DNA from: Silene noctiflora | Taxonomy: Eukaryota; Streptophyta; Magnoliopsida; Caryophyllales; Caryophyllaceae | Assembly: GCA_009801015.1 (NCBI GenBank) | Contig: VHZZ01011877.1 | Location: 21,924 to 46,172, forward strand | Length of the DNA: 24,249 nucleotides | Reading direction: 5' to 3' | In this document: in pieces, positions 18,601 to 23,358 of the stretch | How the letters are laid out: every line of letters starts with the position of its first letter | Numbering within the stretch: position 1 is the first letter of the stretch | Made by a program: the position numbers and the translations under genes | Notes under the pieces: generated by a model | The model's input: the letters and a program-made list of their open reading frames with translations, nothing else | The model's database searches: none | Told to the model about the DNA's origin: nothing

Positions 18601-19781
18601 AGTTTATATATTACTGTCACAGATTTGTCAATGGAATGTATGCACAAATACTTGGGGGCGAACTGGACATGAAACAACTATTTTGTCCAAGTCGACTGTA
18701 TGGGATCCATATCTAAATTTAAACTAGAGCATTGATTGTTGTAGCTTATCTACAACCATAGCCTATCTTACTCGATTCTTCACCTTTGGGAACTGTACCC
18801 GGGTCCAACTCCACACTCAAAGAAATGGATATGGGTATGGAGTCTTTACCTGTCCCTCTTTCCATTATGGGAGGGCATGGAGACTGTATGAAACGTTTAG
18901 TATGATGATTAATGATTTTAAGTCCAATTCCTCAAACAGCTATCCACTTCAATTTTTATAATTAATACATATCAAACTATAACTATACTTTTGTTTTGAT
19001 GAATGTTGCGCACCCGTATCTGCATTCTAGGACAGCCCGCGTGTTTTAAATATTGAGTCATAGATATGCATCCATGTCCCGATGCCCTAAACTATCACAA
19101 ATTGTTTTATTTGTACATAGGAAGCTGTTTTGCTTGAAATACAGTTATGCCGTGCGGCCCGTGCCATAAGCTTCTCATTTCTTGTTGCTTTTAATTGTAC
19201 AGATAGCTGAGAAAACAGCGAAGAAAGTTTATGTGAAGACTGCTGGCAAGATTGAGCAATGTAAGGTAGTTGAACTTCATTTGGATGATTCTGACTTGGG
19301 TGGAATTCCGATGCTCAAAAAGGGTAAAGAATCTCGACTTGCCCTCCAAACCGCGGGCTTGGATTTTCCGGCATTTTGGGACATGCAGGATGACCTCGAC
19401 GTGCGATTCATTAGTTCGAATGATATACATGCCATGCTAAATACATACGGGGTTGAAGCTGCCAGAGCAACCATTATAACAGAGATATTCACGGTATTTG
19501 GGCATTATGGAGTTTCAGTTGATATGCGCCACTTAACCTTGATTGCCGATTACATGACACACACGGGTGGTTATAGGCCTATGAGTAGATCAGGAGGCAT
19601 AGCTGACTCGACTTCGACTTTCAGCAAGATGTCCTATGAATCAGCTTCCAAGTTCCTTACCGATGCGGCTACGTTTGGATTAAAAGACAACTTAGAGACT
19701 CCTTCGGCTAGAATTTGCCTTGGCTTGCCTGCTAAAGTTGGTACTGGATGTTTTGATTTGATGCAACAAATAGTTGTGTAG
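281..19781 (+). CDS. NRPA1: DNA-directed RNA polymerase I largest subunit (NRPA1/A190), 20-exon gene, complete
   Basis: Catalytic subunit of nucleolar Pol I, which makes the 45S rRNA precursor. Coding exons: 281-450, 599-758, 859-1137, 1215-1436, 2566-2742, 4117-4270, 9143-9333, 11411-11674, 11814-11902, 12002-12149, 12300-12518, 12621-12983, 13107-13248, 14295-14497, 14692-14894, 15393-15591, 15757-16043, 16642-16782, 17235-18093, 19203-19781. Together they give 5049 nt, 1682 residues and a TAG stop, with frame kept at every junction. Visible landmarks are zinc ligands C58/C61/C68/H71, the NADFDGDE loop (D574, D576, D578), SGAKG in the funnel, the bridge helix (about 975-1015), the trigger loop (LNTFHHAG, 1158-1165), an acidic jaw insertion (about 1310-1435) and the C-terminal block ending [10 protein letters not shown]. 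Pol I is chosen over Pol II/III by recalled end-to-end similarity to Arabidopsis NRPA1, the acidic insertion and the lack of a heptad CTD. No internal stop or frameshift was found. All introns are GT-AG except intron 12 (GC-AG). Confidence 0.95.
599..758 (+). CDS. NRPA1: NRPA1 exon 2 (clamp zinc site)
   Basis: Codes residues 57-110. It holds [19 protein letters not shown] with zinc ligands C58, C61, C68 and H71, the clamp zinc motif of all Rpb1-type subunits. A second cysteine pair, C98 and C101 (NTCFSCF), should pair with the cysteines in exon 3. The acceptor is GTGCAG and the donor GTAAGC. Confidence 0.95.
859..1137 (+). CDS. NRPA1: NRPA1 exon 3 (clamp; second zinc half-site)
   Basis: Codes residues 111-203. 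It contains a Ser/Asp-rich variable stretch ([12 protein letters not shown]) and KCSCGAKNP, where C184 and C186 probably complete the second zinc site with C98/C101, although the CxC spacing is tighter than the expected CxxC. Two in-frame donors are possible, after 1134 or after 1137, differing by one Val. I chose 1137 because it leaves G at the exon end. Confidence 0.88.
1215..1436 (+). CDS. NRPA1: NRPA1 exon 4 (variable clamp insertion)
   Basis: Codes residues 204-277, a charged and poorly conserved stretch ([16 protein letters not shown], then a Lys-rich part) ending RSFLPTE. The last motif matches the LPSEV that leads into the next clamp helix in Arabidopsis. Frame is continuous with exons 3 and 5. 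The donor is GTATGC at 1437. Confidence 0.88.
1584..1860. mobile_element. Stowaway-type MITE in intron 4 (277 bp)
   Basis: Terminal inverted repeats start CTCCCTCCGATCCAGACA and match at 26 of 27 outer positions, ending at GGTAAC on the left and GTTACC on the right. TA dinucleotides at 1582-1583 and 1861-1862 are the target duplication expected of Tc1/mariner-type Stowaway elements. There is no coding capacity and the interior is AC/T-rich. The near-perfect ends suggest a fairly recent insertion. Confidence 0.92.
2366..2497. repeat. 33-bp direct repeat in intron 4, period 99 bp
   Basis: GAACTAGTAATGCATTAAGG at 2366 recurs with one change at 2465. Over the full 33 bp (2366-2398 and 2465-2497) the copies match at 30 positions. 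The surroundings look like degraded transposon sequence. No function is evident. Confidence 0.7.
2566..2742 (+). CDS. NRPA1: NRPA1 exon 5 (clamp)
   Basis: Codes residues 278-336, [12 protein letters not shown] through [19 protein letters not shown] to [14 protein letters not shown] is a strongly conserved block in Pol I largest subunits. The acceptor is TTACAG and the donor GTAAGT at 2743; both junctions lie between codons. The exon is isolated between introns of 1.1 and 1.4 kb. Confidence 0.95.
2743..4116 (+). other. NRPA1: Intron 5 (1374 bp)
   Basis: More than half is a foldback-type transposon (about 3190-3999). Outside it, 2743-3186 is AT-rich and without recognisable genes. Confidence 0.8.
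3190..3999. mobile_element. Foldback / Tourist-like non-autonomous DNA transposon in intron 5
   Basis: The left end GGGCTGTTTGGTT (from 3190, preceded by TTA) is inverted relative to the right end AACCAAACACCCC (to 3999, followed by TTTA). A second inverted copy of GCTGTTTGGTTG lies at 3901-3912, so the true right end is uncertain. The interior is a C-rich left arm and a G-rich right arm forming an imperfect hairpin; the best arms are 3581-3608 and 3628-3660. A TTA target site would fit PIF/Harbinger, but this is not certain. Open frames inside (for example 3312-3776) are low-complexity and not genes. Confidence 0.65.
4117..4270 (+). CDS. NRPA1: NRPA1 exon 6
   Basis: Codes residues 337-388: [20 protein letters not shown] through [15 protein letters not shown]. 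This matches the VMEHPQT...LQESVNVLFDSK block of Arabidopsis NRPA1. The donor GTGAAT leaves one base of a split Gly codon that exon 7 completes 4.9 kb downstream. Confidence 0.94.
4735..5222. mobile_element. Mutator-like MITE with 10-bp target duplication (488 bp)
   Basis: Identical 10-mers GCTTGTATGC flank the element at 4725-4734 and 5223-5232. The element begins TAGGTAG and ends CTACCTA, with further imperfect inverted similarity (left TATGGACA, GTGTCCGACAC; right GTGTCCCGTGTCC, TGTCCGTATCC). A duplication of 9-11 bp is the Mutator/MULE hallmark. There is no transposase coding. Assignment to the MULE class rests on duplication length, since the terminal repeats are short and degraded. Confidence 0.72.
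5680..5780 (-). mobile_element. SINE-derived fragment (Au-like 3' region)
   Basis: On the minus strand it reads GGAAACAACC, then GGGTAAGGTTGCGTACACCC, then a C-rich segment and a run toward TGAGAGCCC. The TAAGGTTGCGTACA block followed by C-rich sequence recalls the 3' region of plant tRNA-derived SINEs of the Au type. No A/B-box promoter was found, so it looks truncated. The family name comes from memory. Confidence 0.45.
6977..7100. repeat. 62-bp tandem duplication in intron 6
   Basis: Two adjacent copies (6977-7038 and 7039-7100), each beginning GAGAGCATGC and containing TTGTTGAGAATAGTGACTCC, differ at about three positions. This is a simple local duplication with no sign of coding or structural role. 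Confidence 0.85.
7402..7450. mobile_element. Lone Stowaway-like terminal repeat
   Basis: TA followed by CTCCCTCCATTTCGC resembles a Stowaway left end, but no matching GGAGGGAG right end follows within intron 6. It is probably a truncated or decayed element whose right boundary is unknown. Confidence 0.4.
8048..8730. repeat. Related repeat copies flanking a GT/GA-rich insertion
   Basis: Segments at about 8048-8143 and 8626-8730 are diverged copies of one sequence (TCGTGTTCGTGTTGACC / TCGTGTCCGTGTCGACC, then ACATAAATGGGCCAT / GCATAAATAAGTCAT). Between them lies GT/GA-rich sequence ending CCAAACGCCCCCTTAG, which resembles the right end of the intron 5 foldback element. A nested insertion of the same transposon family is likely, but its left end is not recognisable. 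Confidence 0.5.
9143..9333 (+). CDS. NRPA1: NRPA1 exon 7 (lid/rudder/switch 2 region)
   Basis: Codes residues 388-451. It contains [35 protein letters not shown] and [14 protein letters not shown]. The [15 protein letters not shown] segment corresponds to switch 2, which contacts template DNA at the base of the clamp. The acceptor is ATAACAG and the donor GTGAGA. Confidence 0.96.
10504..10752. mobile_element. Stowaway-type MITE in intron 7 (249 bp)
   Basis: The left end CTCCCTCCAAATTTATGAGT and the right end ACTCATAAAACTTGGAGGGAG are inverted repeats extending through GTCTTCCC/GGGAAGAC. TA target duplications lie at 10502-10503 and 10753-10754. The interior is T-rich with no coding capacity. 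It belongs to a different subfamily from the intron 4 copy, since the repeats differ after the first eight bases. Confidence 0.88.
10975..11017. mobile_element. Lone Stowaway-like right end
   Basis: AAAAATTGGAGGGAG followed by TA resembles a Stowaway right terminus. Its inverse begins CTCCCTCCAATTTTTATT. No partner left end was found between 10755 and 10975. Confidence 0.4.
11411..11674 (+). CDS. NRPA1: NRPA1 exon 8 (active-site domain, N-terminal part)
   Basis: Codes residues 452-539: [30 protein letters not shown], then GDIVLVNRQ. NGPDxHPGA and GDIVLVNRQ are diagnostic of Rpb1-type active-site domains. The acceptor is CATGCAG and the donor GTATGC. Confidence 0.97.
11814..11902 (+). CDS. 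NRPA1: NRPA1 exon 9
   Basis: Codes residues 540-569: [20 protein letters not shown], then [16 protein letters not shown] continues the NRQ of exon 8 to make the universal [10 protein letters not shown] motif. The final codon is split GA/T, giving Asp569. Confidence 0.96.
12002..12149 (+). CDS. NRPA1: NRPA1 exon 10 (catalytic metal-A loop)
   Basis: Codes residues 569-618 and contains [18 protein letters not shown]574, D576 and D578 are the three aspartates that bind catalytic Mg2+ (metal A). [20 protein letters not shown] follows. Asp569 replaces the Ser/Asn-type residue usual just before this loop. The donor GTTTTG at 12150 is weak. Confidence 0.98.
12300..12518 (+). CDS. NRPA1: NRPA1 exon 11 (active site to pore)
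   Basis: Codes residues 619-691: [30 protein letters not shown], through [11 protein letters not shown]...LLTKRDTFL and LWTGKQ are conserved pore-domain features. The donor GTTCAA at 12519 is weak; phases on both sides agree. Confidence 0.95.
12621..12983 (+). CDS. NRPA1: NRPA1 exon 12 (pore domain, Lys-rich insertion; GC donor)
   Basis: Codes residues 692-812. [16 protein letters not shown] is followed by a Lys-rich variable stretch (about 720-750, with R740 and K741-K745) that could be a nuclear or nucleolar targeting signal (inference). Then come [38 protein letters not shown] and ALTAYFQ-type sequence ending CAG. Reading through gives GCA TGA, so splicing must occur at CAG|GCATGA. Confidence 0.95.
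12984..13106 (+). other. NRPA1: Intron 12, non-canonical GC-AG
   Basis: The 123-bp intron begins GCATGA and ends TTTAG. Joining CAG to ATGCATGGT gives [13 protein letters not shown], colinear with [13 protein letters not shown] of the family. No in-frame GT donor restores that alignment. CAG at the exon end fits the strong exon-side pairing typical of GC donors. Confidence 0.88.
13107..13248 (+). CDS. NRPA1: NRPA1 exon 13 (pore/funnel)
   Basis: Codes residues 813-860: [20 protein letters not shown] followed by a divergent charged stretch ending at a split Glu codon. [10 protein letters not shown] is conserved in Pol I. The acceptor is CTTTAG and the donor GTATAT. Confidence 0.94.
13249..14294 (+). 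other. NRPA1: Intron 13 (1046 bp)
   Basis: AT-rich. No mobile element, RNA gene or skipped exon recognised. It ends in a pyrimidine-rich tract and TTAG before exon 14. Confidence 0.75.
14295..14497 (+). CDS. NRPA1: NRPA1 exon 14 (funnel)
   Basis: Codes residues 860-927. A divergent helical stretch ([20 protein letters not shown]) is followed by [27 protein letters not shown] is the funnel motif shared with the MVTSGAKGS of Pol II. The donor is a perfect GTAAGT. Confidence 0.95.
14692..14894 (+). CDS. NRPA1: NRPA1 exon 15 (funnel end and bridge-helix start)
   Basis: Codes residues 928-995: [51 protein letters not shown], then [24 protein letters not shown] is the start of the bridge helix across the active centre. 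The split Gly codon is completed by exon 16. Confidence 0.97.
14895..15392 (+). other. NRPA1: Intron 15 (498 bp)
   Basis: AT-rich non-coding sequence; no element recognised. It splits the bridge-helix coding sequence. Confidence 0.75.
15393..15591 (+). CDS. NRPA1: NRPA1 exon 16 (bridge helix)
   Basis: Codes residues 995-1061: [53 protein letters not shown]. [17 protein letters not shown] is the core of the bridge helix, near invariant in all multisubunit polymerases. The donor GTTAGA at 15592 lies directly before a microsatellite-filled intron. Confidence 0.97.
15592..15756 (+). other. NRPA1: Intron 16 (165 bp), microsatellite-rich
   Basis: A very short intron. About two thirds is simple repeat: pure (TCTA) at 15617-15672 (14 units), (TA) at 15671-15689, then TTTA-type sequence. 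A T-rich tract and CAG end it at 15756. Confidence 0.9.
15617..15689. repeat. Compound (TCTA)14-(TA)9 microsatellite
   Basis: Uninterrupted tetranucleotide repeat of 56 nt running into a dinucleotide repeat of about 19 nt. It starts 25 bp after the 5' splice site of intron 16. Length polymorphism between individuals is expected from repeat purity. Confidence 0.97.
15757..16043 (+). CDS. NRPA1: NRPA1 exon 17 (linker to trigger loop)
   Basis: Codes residues 1062-1157. A divergent hydrophilic stretch is followed by [20 protein letters not shown] and [14 protein letters not shown]. [21 protein letters not shown] is the universal N-terminal flank of the trigger loop. The split Thr codon is completed by exon 18. 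Confidence 0.97.
16044..16641 (+). other. NRPA1: Intron 17 (598 bp)
   Basis: Non-coding AT-rich sequence that interrupts the trigger-loop coding sequence. Nothing else recognised. Confidence 0.75.
16642..16782 (+). CDS. NRPA1: NRPA1 exon 18 (trigger loop)
   Basis: Codes residues 1157-1204: [41 protein letters not shown]1162 aligns with the catalytic trigger-loop histidine of Pol II (LNTFHYAG). GIPRLxEI is the conserved C-terminal flank. The donor is GTAAGT. Confidence 0.97.
16783..17234 (+). other. NRPA1: Intron 18 (452 bp)
   Basis: Non-coding; nothing recognised. The open frame upstream of exon 19 (from 17119) is intronic read-through and not part of the protein. Confidence 0.75.
17235..18093 (+). 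CDS. NRPA1: NRPA1 exon 19 (jaw with acidic expander-like insertion)
   Basis: The longest exon, residues 1204-1490. It starts [20 protein letters not shown] and continues through conserved jaw sequence ([24 protein letters not shown]). A highly acidic stretch follows: D1322-D1329 (eight Asp), DEMDYEDN, E1360-E1386 (27 Glu) and D1403-D1406. A basic patch (K1455-K1458) precedes the return to fold at [17 protein letters not shown]. In yeast A190 an acidic jaw insertion forms the expander / DNA-mimicking loop that occupies the cleft in inactive Pol I. Position and charge suggest an equivalent here (inference). The donor is GTATGT. Confidence 0.95.
17701..17781 (+). repeat. NRPA1: Coding GAA/GAG trinucleotide repeat (27 Glu codons)
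   Basis: 27 consecutive Glu codons, all GAA except two adjacent GAG near the start, followed by AAA GAA. The last 20 codons are pure GAA, the signature of recent slippage. Arabidopsis has only scattered acids at this position, as I recall it. The antisense poly-Phe frame is a shadow. Confidence 0.95.
18094..19202 (+). other. NRPA1: Intron 19 (1109 bp)
   Basis: Non-coding. The segment at about 18338-18495 has TTTGGTTTGATG and a G/A-rich block (GGGAATGGGAGGGGAGGGG) opposed by CTCTCCCATCC and CATCCAACACAA. It could be a decayed MITE with imperfect inverted ends, but boundaries and target duplication cannot be fixed. The rest shows nothing. Confidence 0.6.
19203..19781 (+). CDS. NRPA1: NRPA1 exon 20 (C-terminal module, stop)
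   Basis: Codes residues 1491-1682 plus TAG. It contains [71 protein letters not shown] and [18 protein letters not shown], then [22 protein letters not shown] and GGYRPMSR are the conserved cleft/C-terminal motifs of the largest subunit. Pol II-type heptads are absent, as expected for Pol I. The acceptor is TGTACAG. Confidence 0.97.
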   Translation: MAEKTAKKVYVKTAGKIEQCKVVELHLDDSDLGGIPMLKKGKESRLALQTAGLDFPAFWDMQDDLDVRFISSNDIHAMLNTYGVEAARATIITEIFTVFGHYGVSVDMRHLTLIADYMTHTGGYRPMSRSGGIADSTSTFSKMSYESASKFLTDAATFGLKDNLETPSARICLGLPAKVGTGCFDLMQQIVV

Positions 19782-20264
19782 TATATTGACGTTTGGGCCA
19801 TTACTAGATTTCTATGTCGCTTAGTTGAGTTCTATCCAAATCAAATTTTGTCTGTAACGTGTTCTAGTGTCTGTAAACATACTCCCTAATTTGAAATTAA
19901 ACAGTGAATTTGTTTGTTAGGGGAATAAAAAAGAAAAAAACGGACTCTTCACGAAGGCACATACTAGGTAATAAAGAAAAATCCCACAAAAGATAACTTT
20001 TTTTTTCCCCATTTTTTGTACTGTTATCTTGAGTTCACTTTAAAAAAAAAAATTTACTCCCTTCCAAATATGAAATTATCCCTTTTAGGGAAGTTAATTA
20101 TCCGACCTTGAATACTTGATTCATAAACAAACAACCTAACGTTTGGCGACGACAATATTCATCACTTCCGTAAAACGATCTTTTGTTCGAGATTTTAATA
20201 TTAAAAAAAAAAGACATTAGTAAATGGGTAGGGTAATACATTTTAACATTAAACAAACAACCCA
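19782..20264 (+). other. NRPA1: NRPA1 3' UTR and spacer
   Basis: Non-coding sequence after the stop. T/G-rich tracts (TTTTGTCTGTAA at about 19845, TTTGTTTGTT at about 19910) precede AATAAA at 19924-19929, a plausible polyadenylation signal about 145 nt after the stop. Beyond about 19940 the sequence is A/T-rich spacer up to the retrotransposon fragment. Confidence 0.55.
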
Positions 20265-20620
20265 ATTTCCGGAATGAATTCCCATGGTACAACATTCTCC
20301 TGCTCCTTGTACCACCAAATCTCGGCTTGCCCTCCGAGGTAAAACGTCGCTTGCTCAACCTTGAGCTCATCCGGGCACCGCACCACTTTGAATATATTTT
20401 CCATCTCTCTTATCCAATTGTCGACAAGATTCGGCTCTCCGACTACGTCATATTTGTTGGGTCGATGATGTGCTATGGCGTTGCTTATGGTCGTGGCATC
20501 GACCGCTACCTCCCTCCTATTCACGTTCTTGAGGGCCTAATTTTGCGTGACTATCTGATCCACTTCCTCCTCGGACCTACGAGGCGGCCCGGTTGCCGAT
20601 TGAGCTTTCCTTGACGCCAT
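20265..20620 (-). pseudogene. Ty3/Gypsy-type gag pseudogene (truncated, in-frame stop)
   Basis: On the minus strand an ATG at 20620 begins MASRKAQSATGPPRRSEEEV. A TAG at 20539-20537 interrupts the frame at codon 28. The frame then continues with NRREVAVDATTISNAIAHHR, VDNWIREMENIFKVVRCPDE and KVEQATFYLGGQAEIWW. The W-(8-10)-F....C.....KV..A...L.G.A..WW pattern is the retrotransposon gag (capsid) signature. Homology stops soon after WWYKEQENVVPW, so the 3' part of gag and all of pol are missing. The exact break, about 20265-20285, is approximate. Confidence 0.82.
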
Positions 20621-21413
20621 TCTAATTTAAAGACATGGCAAATGTCAATATACGTCTCACAAGAAAAGACAAGTGATATTGACTACATAAGGGGACCACT
20701 TGGTCGAGTTGGAAGCTTCACTTGGTCTAGTGTTAGCCTTACTCGGTCGAGTGTCCTCGTTACAGGAACTCCCTAAATTGCCACTATGCCCACTCGGTCG
20801 AGTACATCACATCACTTACTCGGCCGAGTGCACCAAACCCAAAATTTTCCAACATTCTGGAAGTCACCCACTCGGTCGAGTAGAAGATTCGCTCGATCGA
20901 GTGTCCCTCATCCACTAGATCAAGTACACCCCTTAAGTGCCTTATGCACACTCCGACTCACATAGTTCCACATGTAACCTTATTTCGCATGTTTCTAAGC
21001 GCATAAACGGGAAGTAAAAGCATGGATACAACATAAGATACACGCATGACGATAACTAACATGTGATTAACACCTTCTTGTTTATAAACAATTCGACTTG
21101 ACACCTCAACATGTTCACATAGTAACATCCAACATGCTTCATATTGACTTGGCTATACTACTCACATACTCACATCATGTTCTACCAATTATGAATCTAT
21201 CTTACAAACAACAGAGCAAGAATATGCAACACTTATATGCACACCAAGATGTCCCATTACCCCACGCTTTATGACCGACTCGAGTTAAGAGGACAAGAGT
21301 ACAACCTTGGGACGTCTCCAAAGCTTGCCACGAGTTCCCAACTACTCAAACCAGGTTCATTTTAATTGACACCCTAAGTTCATGGATTCATTAGTGTAGG
21401 CTCCAAAATCGTC
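20621..21413 (-). mobile_element. Retrotransposon untranslated leader (PBS to gag)
   Basis: About 790 bp between the primer-binding site and the gag ATG of the minus-strand element. No coding frame was recognised. The gag-proximal part (20698-20925) holds eight copies of a 12-bp palindrome-like motif, listed separately. Confidence 0.65.
20698..20925. repeat. Cluster A: eight 12-bp palindromic motifs (ACTCGGYCGAGT type)
   Basis: Starts at 20698, 20720, 20741, 20792, 20818, 20870, 20891 and 20914. Three are exactly ACTCGGTCGAGT (20741, 20792, 20870). The copy at 20818 is the perfect palindrome ACTCGGCCGAGT, and the others differ at one to four positions. Spacings are 22, 21, 51, 26, 52, 21 and 23 bp. 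The sequence between copies is not conserved. Confidence 0.9.
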
Positions 21414-21425
21414 GCTCTGATACCA
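21414..21425 (-). other. Retrotransposon primer-binding site (initiator tRNA-Met type)
   Basis: The minus strand reads TGGTATCAGAGC, the standard binding site for the 3' end of plant initiator tRNA-Met. It lies three bases after a terminus reading GGGGATGTTACA. This fixes the element's orientation as minus and the LTR end at 21429. Confidence 0.9.
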
Positions 21426-21428
21426 TTT

Positions 21429-21866
21429 TGTAACATCCCCATAAGTCGGGAACCTTCCTCAAGGCCACCCCAACCCATGAAAGTGCTACAAGACGTGGTT
21501 CCCCAACCTTGTAGTGCGAACAAACGAAGTAAAACAATTTAAGGCAAGTAAATTAAGATACATAAGTTGCAGTTAAATAGATAAGCTACAAGTTAAGGGA
21601 TTCAAATAACAATCCCATTGGTACAACCAAATCGAATTGAAAGTGGAGTATAGTGATAGTCAAAAAGCTAGATAACAAAAGTGATGACACGCTAAACGAA
21701 GACCGCTCCCAAGCCTCCAAGCTAGAGCATGCAATCTACCTGTCAAACCACTACTCCCCATATGAGCGAAAATTATCATATGGTTCACTAGAAACGTTTC
21801 GAAAACACTTTGGTTAACTCCAATAATACAAATGCTCATTAGTGACAAATGAATGTGAAAGCTAAG
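21429..21866 (-). mobile_element. Minus-strand LTR, 3' portion
   Basis: In element orientation the LTR ends GGGGATGTTACA next to the PBS. On the plus strand it runs from TGTAACATCCCC to where an oppositely oriented LTR starts at 21867. No LTR start for this element is visible, so it is either short or, more likely, truncated by the neighbouring insertion. Confidence 0.6.
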
Positions 21867-23358
21867 TGTAATACCCGGAATTTTGGGAGTCGTACGAGAA
21901 CCTTGGGATGCATGAGAGGGCCACCAGACTTGATAAGGAACCACCCGAGAGTAAAGTATAGCCTTACACTAGACCAAGTAGAACTTAGACGAGACCTAGT
22001 GAGTCTGCAGTGGACTGAGTGAAGCCTGCAGTAGACCGAGTAAGTGTCACTCGGCCGAGTACGACTCGACCAAATGGACCGAGTCACTCGACCGAGTGAC
22101 ACTGTGCAGTACCCGATAAAGTTTAATTTCGGTACCTAAACCTAATTCATTTTCTATCTTATTCCCCATCTCTCTAAACTCCCTCCCTTCTCTCTAAAAC
22201 CTCTCAAATAACTTCTCCATGGGATTCAAGCTTGCTTTAGAGGATTGTTCACCTTACCCTTCTTTCCTTTCATCTAAGTAAGTAAGGTCTATCCTTTTTT
22301 AGTGTTTTATAACCCTAACTTTTGGGGTTTTTGTTATGGGTAATTAATTAGTACGTAGTATGAGTAATGTGGGTAACTAGTGGGTAATATAAGAGGTTTT
22401 GTGTGGTATAATTGTTTAGGATGTATTGTGATTGTATTATGTGACTTGTATAGGACGAGATGGTTTCATGAGACGGGATTGTGTCGGATTCGAGTAGCTA
22501 TTGAAAATTTTCTAAAAGGTAGGTTAATCCTACTCGGTTTCAATAAGAGTAAATGGTTGCATATGTCGTTGTTGTGTGGTTATTGCATTATAACATGATT
22601 GTTGGAAGTAAATGTGATTAGTCTCATAATAATGTCGATATTTCATGATGGCATGATGATGAAGGGTTATTGTTAGTTCATGATAACATTGGATTGCATT
22701 GTAATATGTTAATTGTGAAGCATGTCTTGAGGTATCTCTTGATTGTTGGCATACACAAGTATTTGGCATAGTTGGCATCCGTTTAATATGAGAAAGAGGC
22801 AAGTTGGATGATTATTGCATATATGAAAAGATGTGTTGGTATACATTGTATTGCATATTGTGTTATATGTGTTTGTGAATGATATTGATGGAGTTGTGGA
22901 GGCAGTAATTGTTCTTATGGAGACGTGAGGCGGTTGGGAGACCATCTCACATTCGGGTCGCCTCTTGGAGTTTCCCACTCCAAGTGGGATGTGGACATTA
23001 ATGGCTTAAGTTATGGAGGGACACGTGAGGTTGAGTTACGTCATCTGACAGGGGATCCGAGTCGCTCTCGGGCCCGATACCACCGGTGTATTCGGAGTAC
23101 CTTCTTACGGGCTGCGGCCCGGATTGTGGGTACCGTGGGTGTGTCCATAGTATCGTAGTTGGCCACAAAGTGGTGTGGTTGGAGGTCGTGTTGTATGCAT
23201 ATCATTGTCGTGTTGCATAATCATATTTCATATGTCGTGTCTTATATGCTTCTATTATTGAAACTGACCGTTTGTGGCTATGTGCATATTGTCACCTATT
23301 TCCGGGGTGGCCTGTGTCGATATATATGATATTTCCGATCATATGGAGAGCAGTTTAT
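21867..23358 (+). mobile_element. Plus-strand LTR (Ty3/Gypsy-like), probably truncated
   Basis: Begins TGTAATACCCGGAATTTTGG, a start typical of plant Gypsy LTRs. It contains palindrome cluster B (21968-22097), a pyrimidine-rich tract (22150-22210) and a GC-richer segment (about 22925-23160) with a TCCCACTCCAAGTGGGA hairpin near 22972. No PBS or CA terminus was found before the next LTR begins at 23359, so the right boundary is inferred. The small open frame at 22925-23158 has no recognisable product. Confidence 0.55.
21968..22097. repeat. Cluster B: phased 12-bp palindromic motifs
   Basis: Motif starts are 21968, 21989, 22009, 22030 and 22049, i.e. spacings of 21, 20, 21 and 19 bp. Closer-packed copies follow at 22064, 22073 and 22086. 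The copy at 22049 is ACTCGGCCGAGT (perfect palindrome) and at 22086 ACTCGACCGAGT. The first copy, ACTAGACCAAGT, is the exact reverse complement of a cluster A copy (20720). Confidence 0.88.

Noticed and set aside
18900..18960. Possible intronic box C/D snoRNA (ATGATGATTAATGA)
   Set aside because: A box C-like string is present but no correctly placed D box, terminal stem or C'/D' pair could be found.
20054..20100. Stowaway-like end ACTCCCTTCC
   Set aside because: The sequence departs from CTCCCTCC, lacks a clear TA target site and has no inverted partner.
22925..23158. 77-residue open frame in the GC-rich LTR segment
   Set aside because: No domain or codon-use signal; it lies within an LTR and reads through hairpin-rich sequence.
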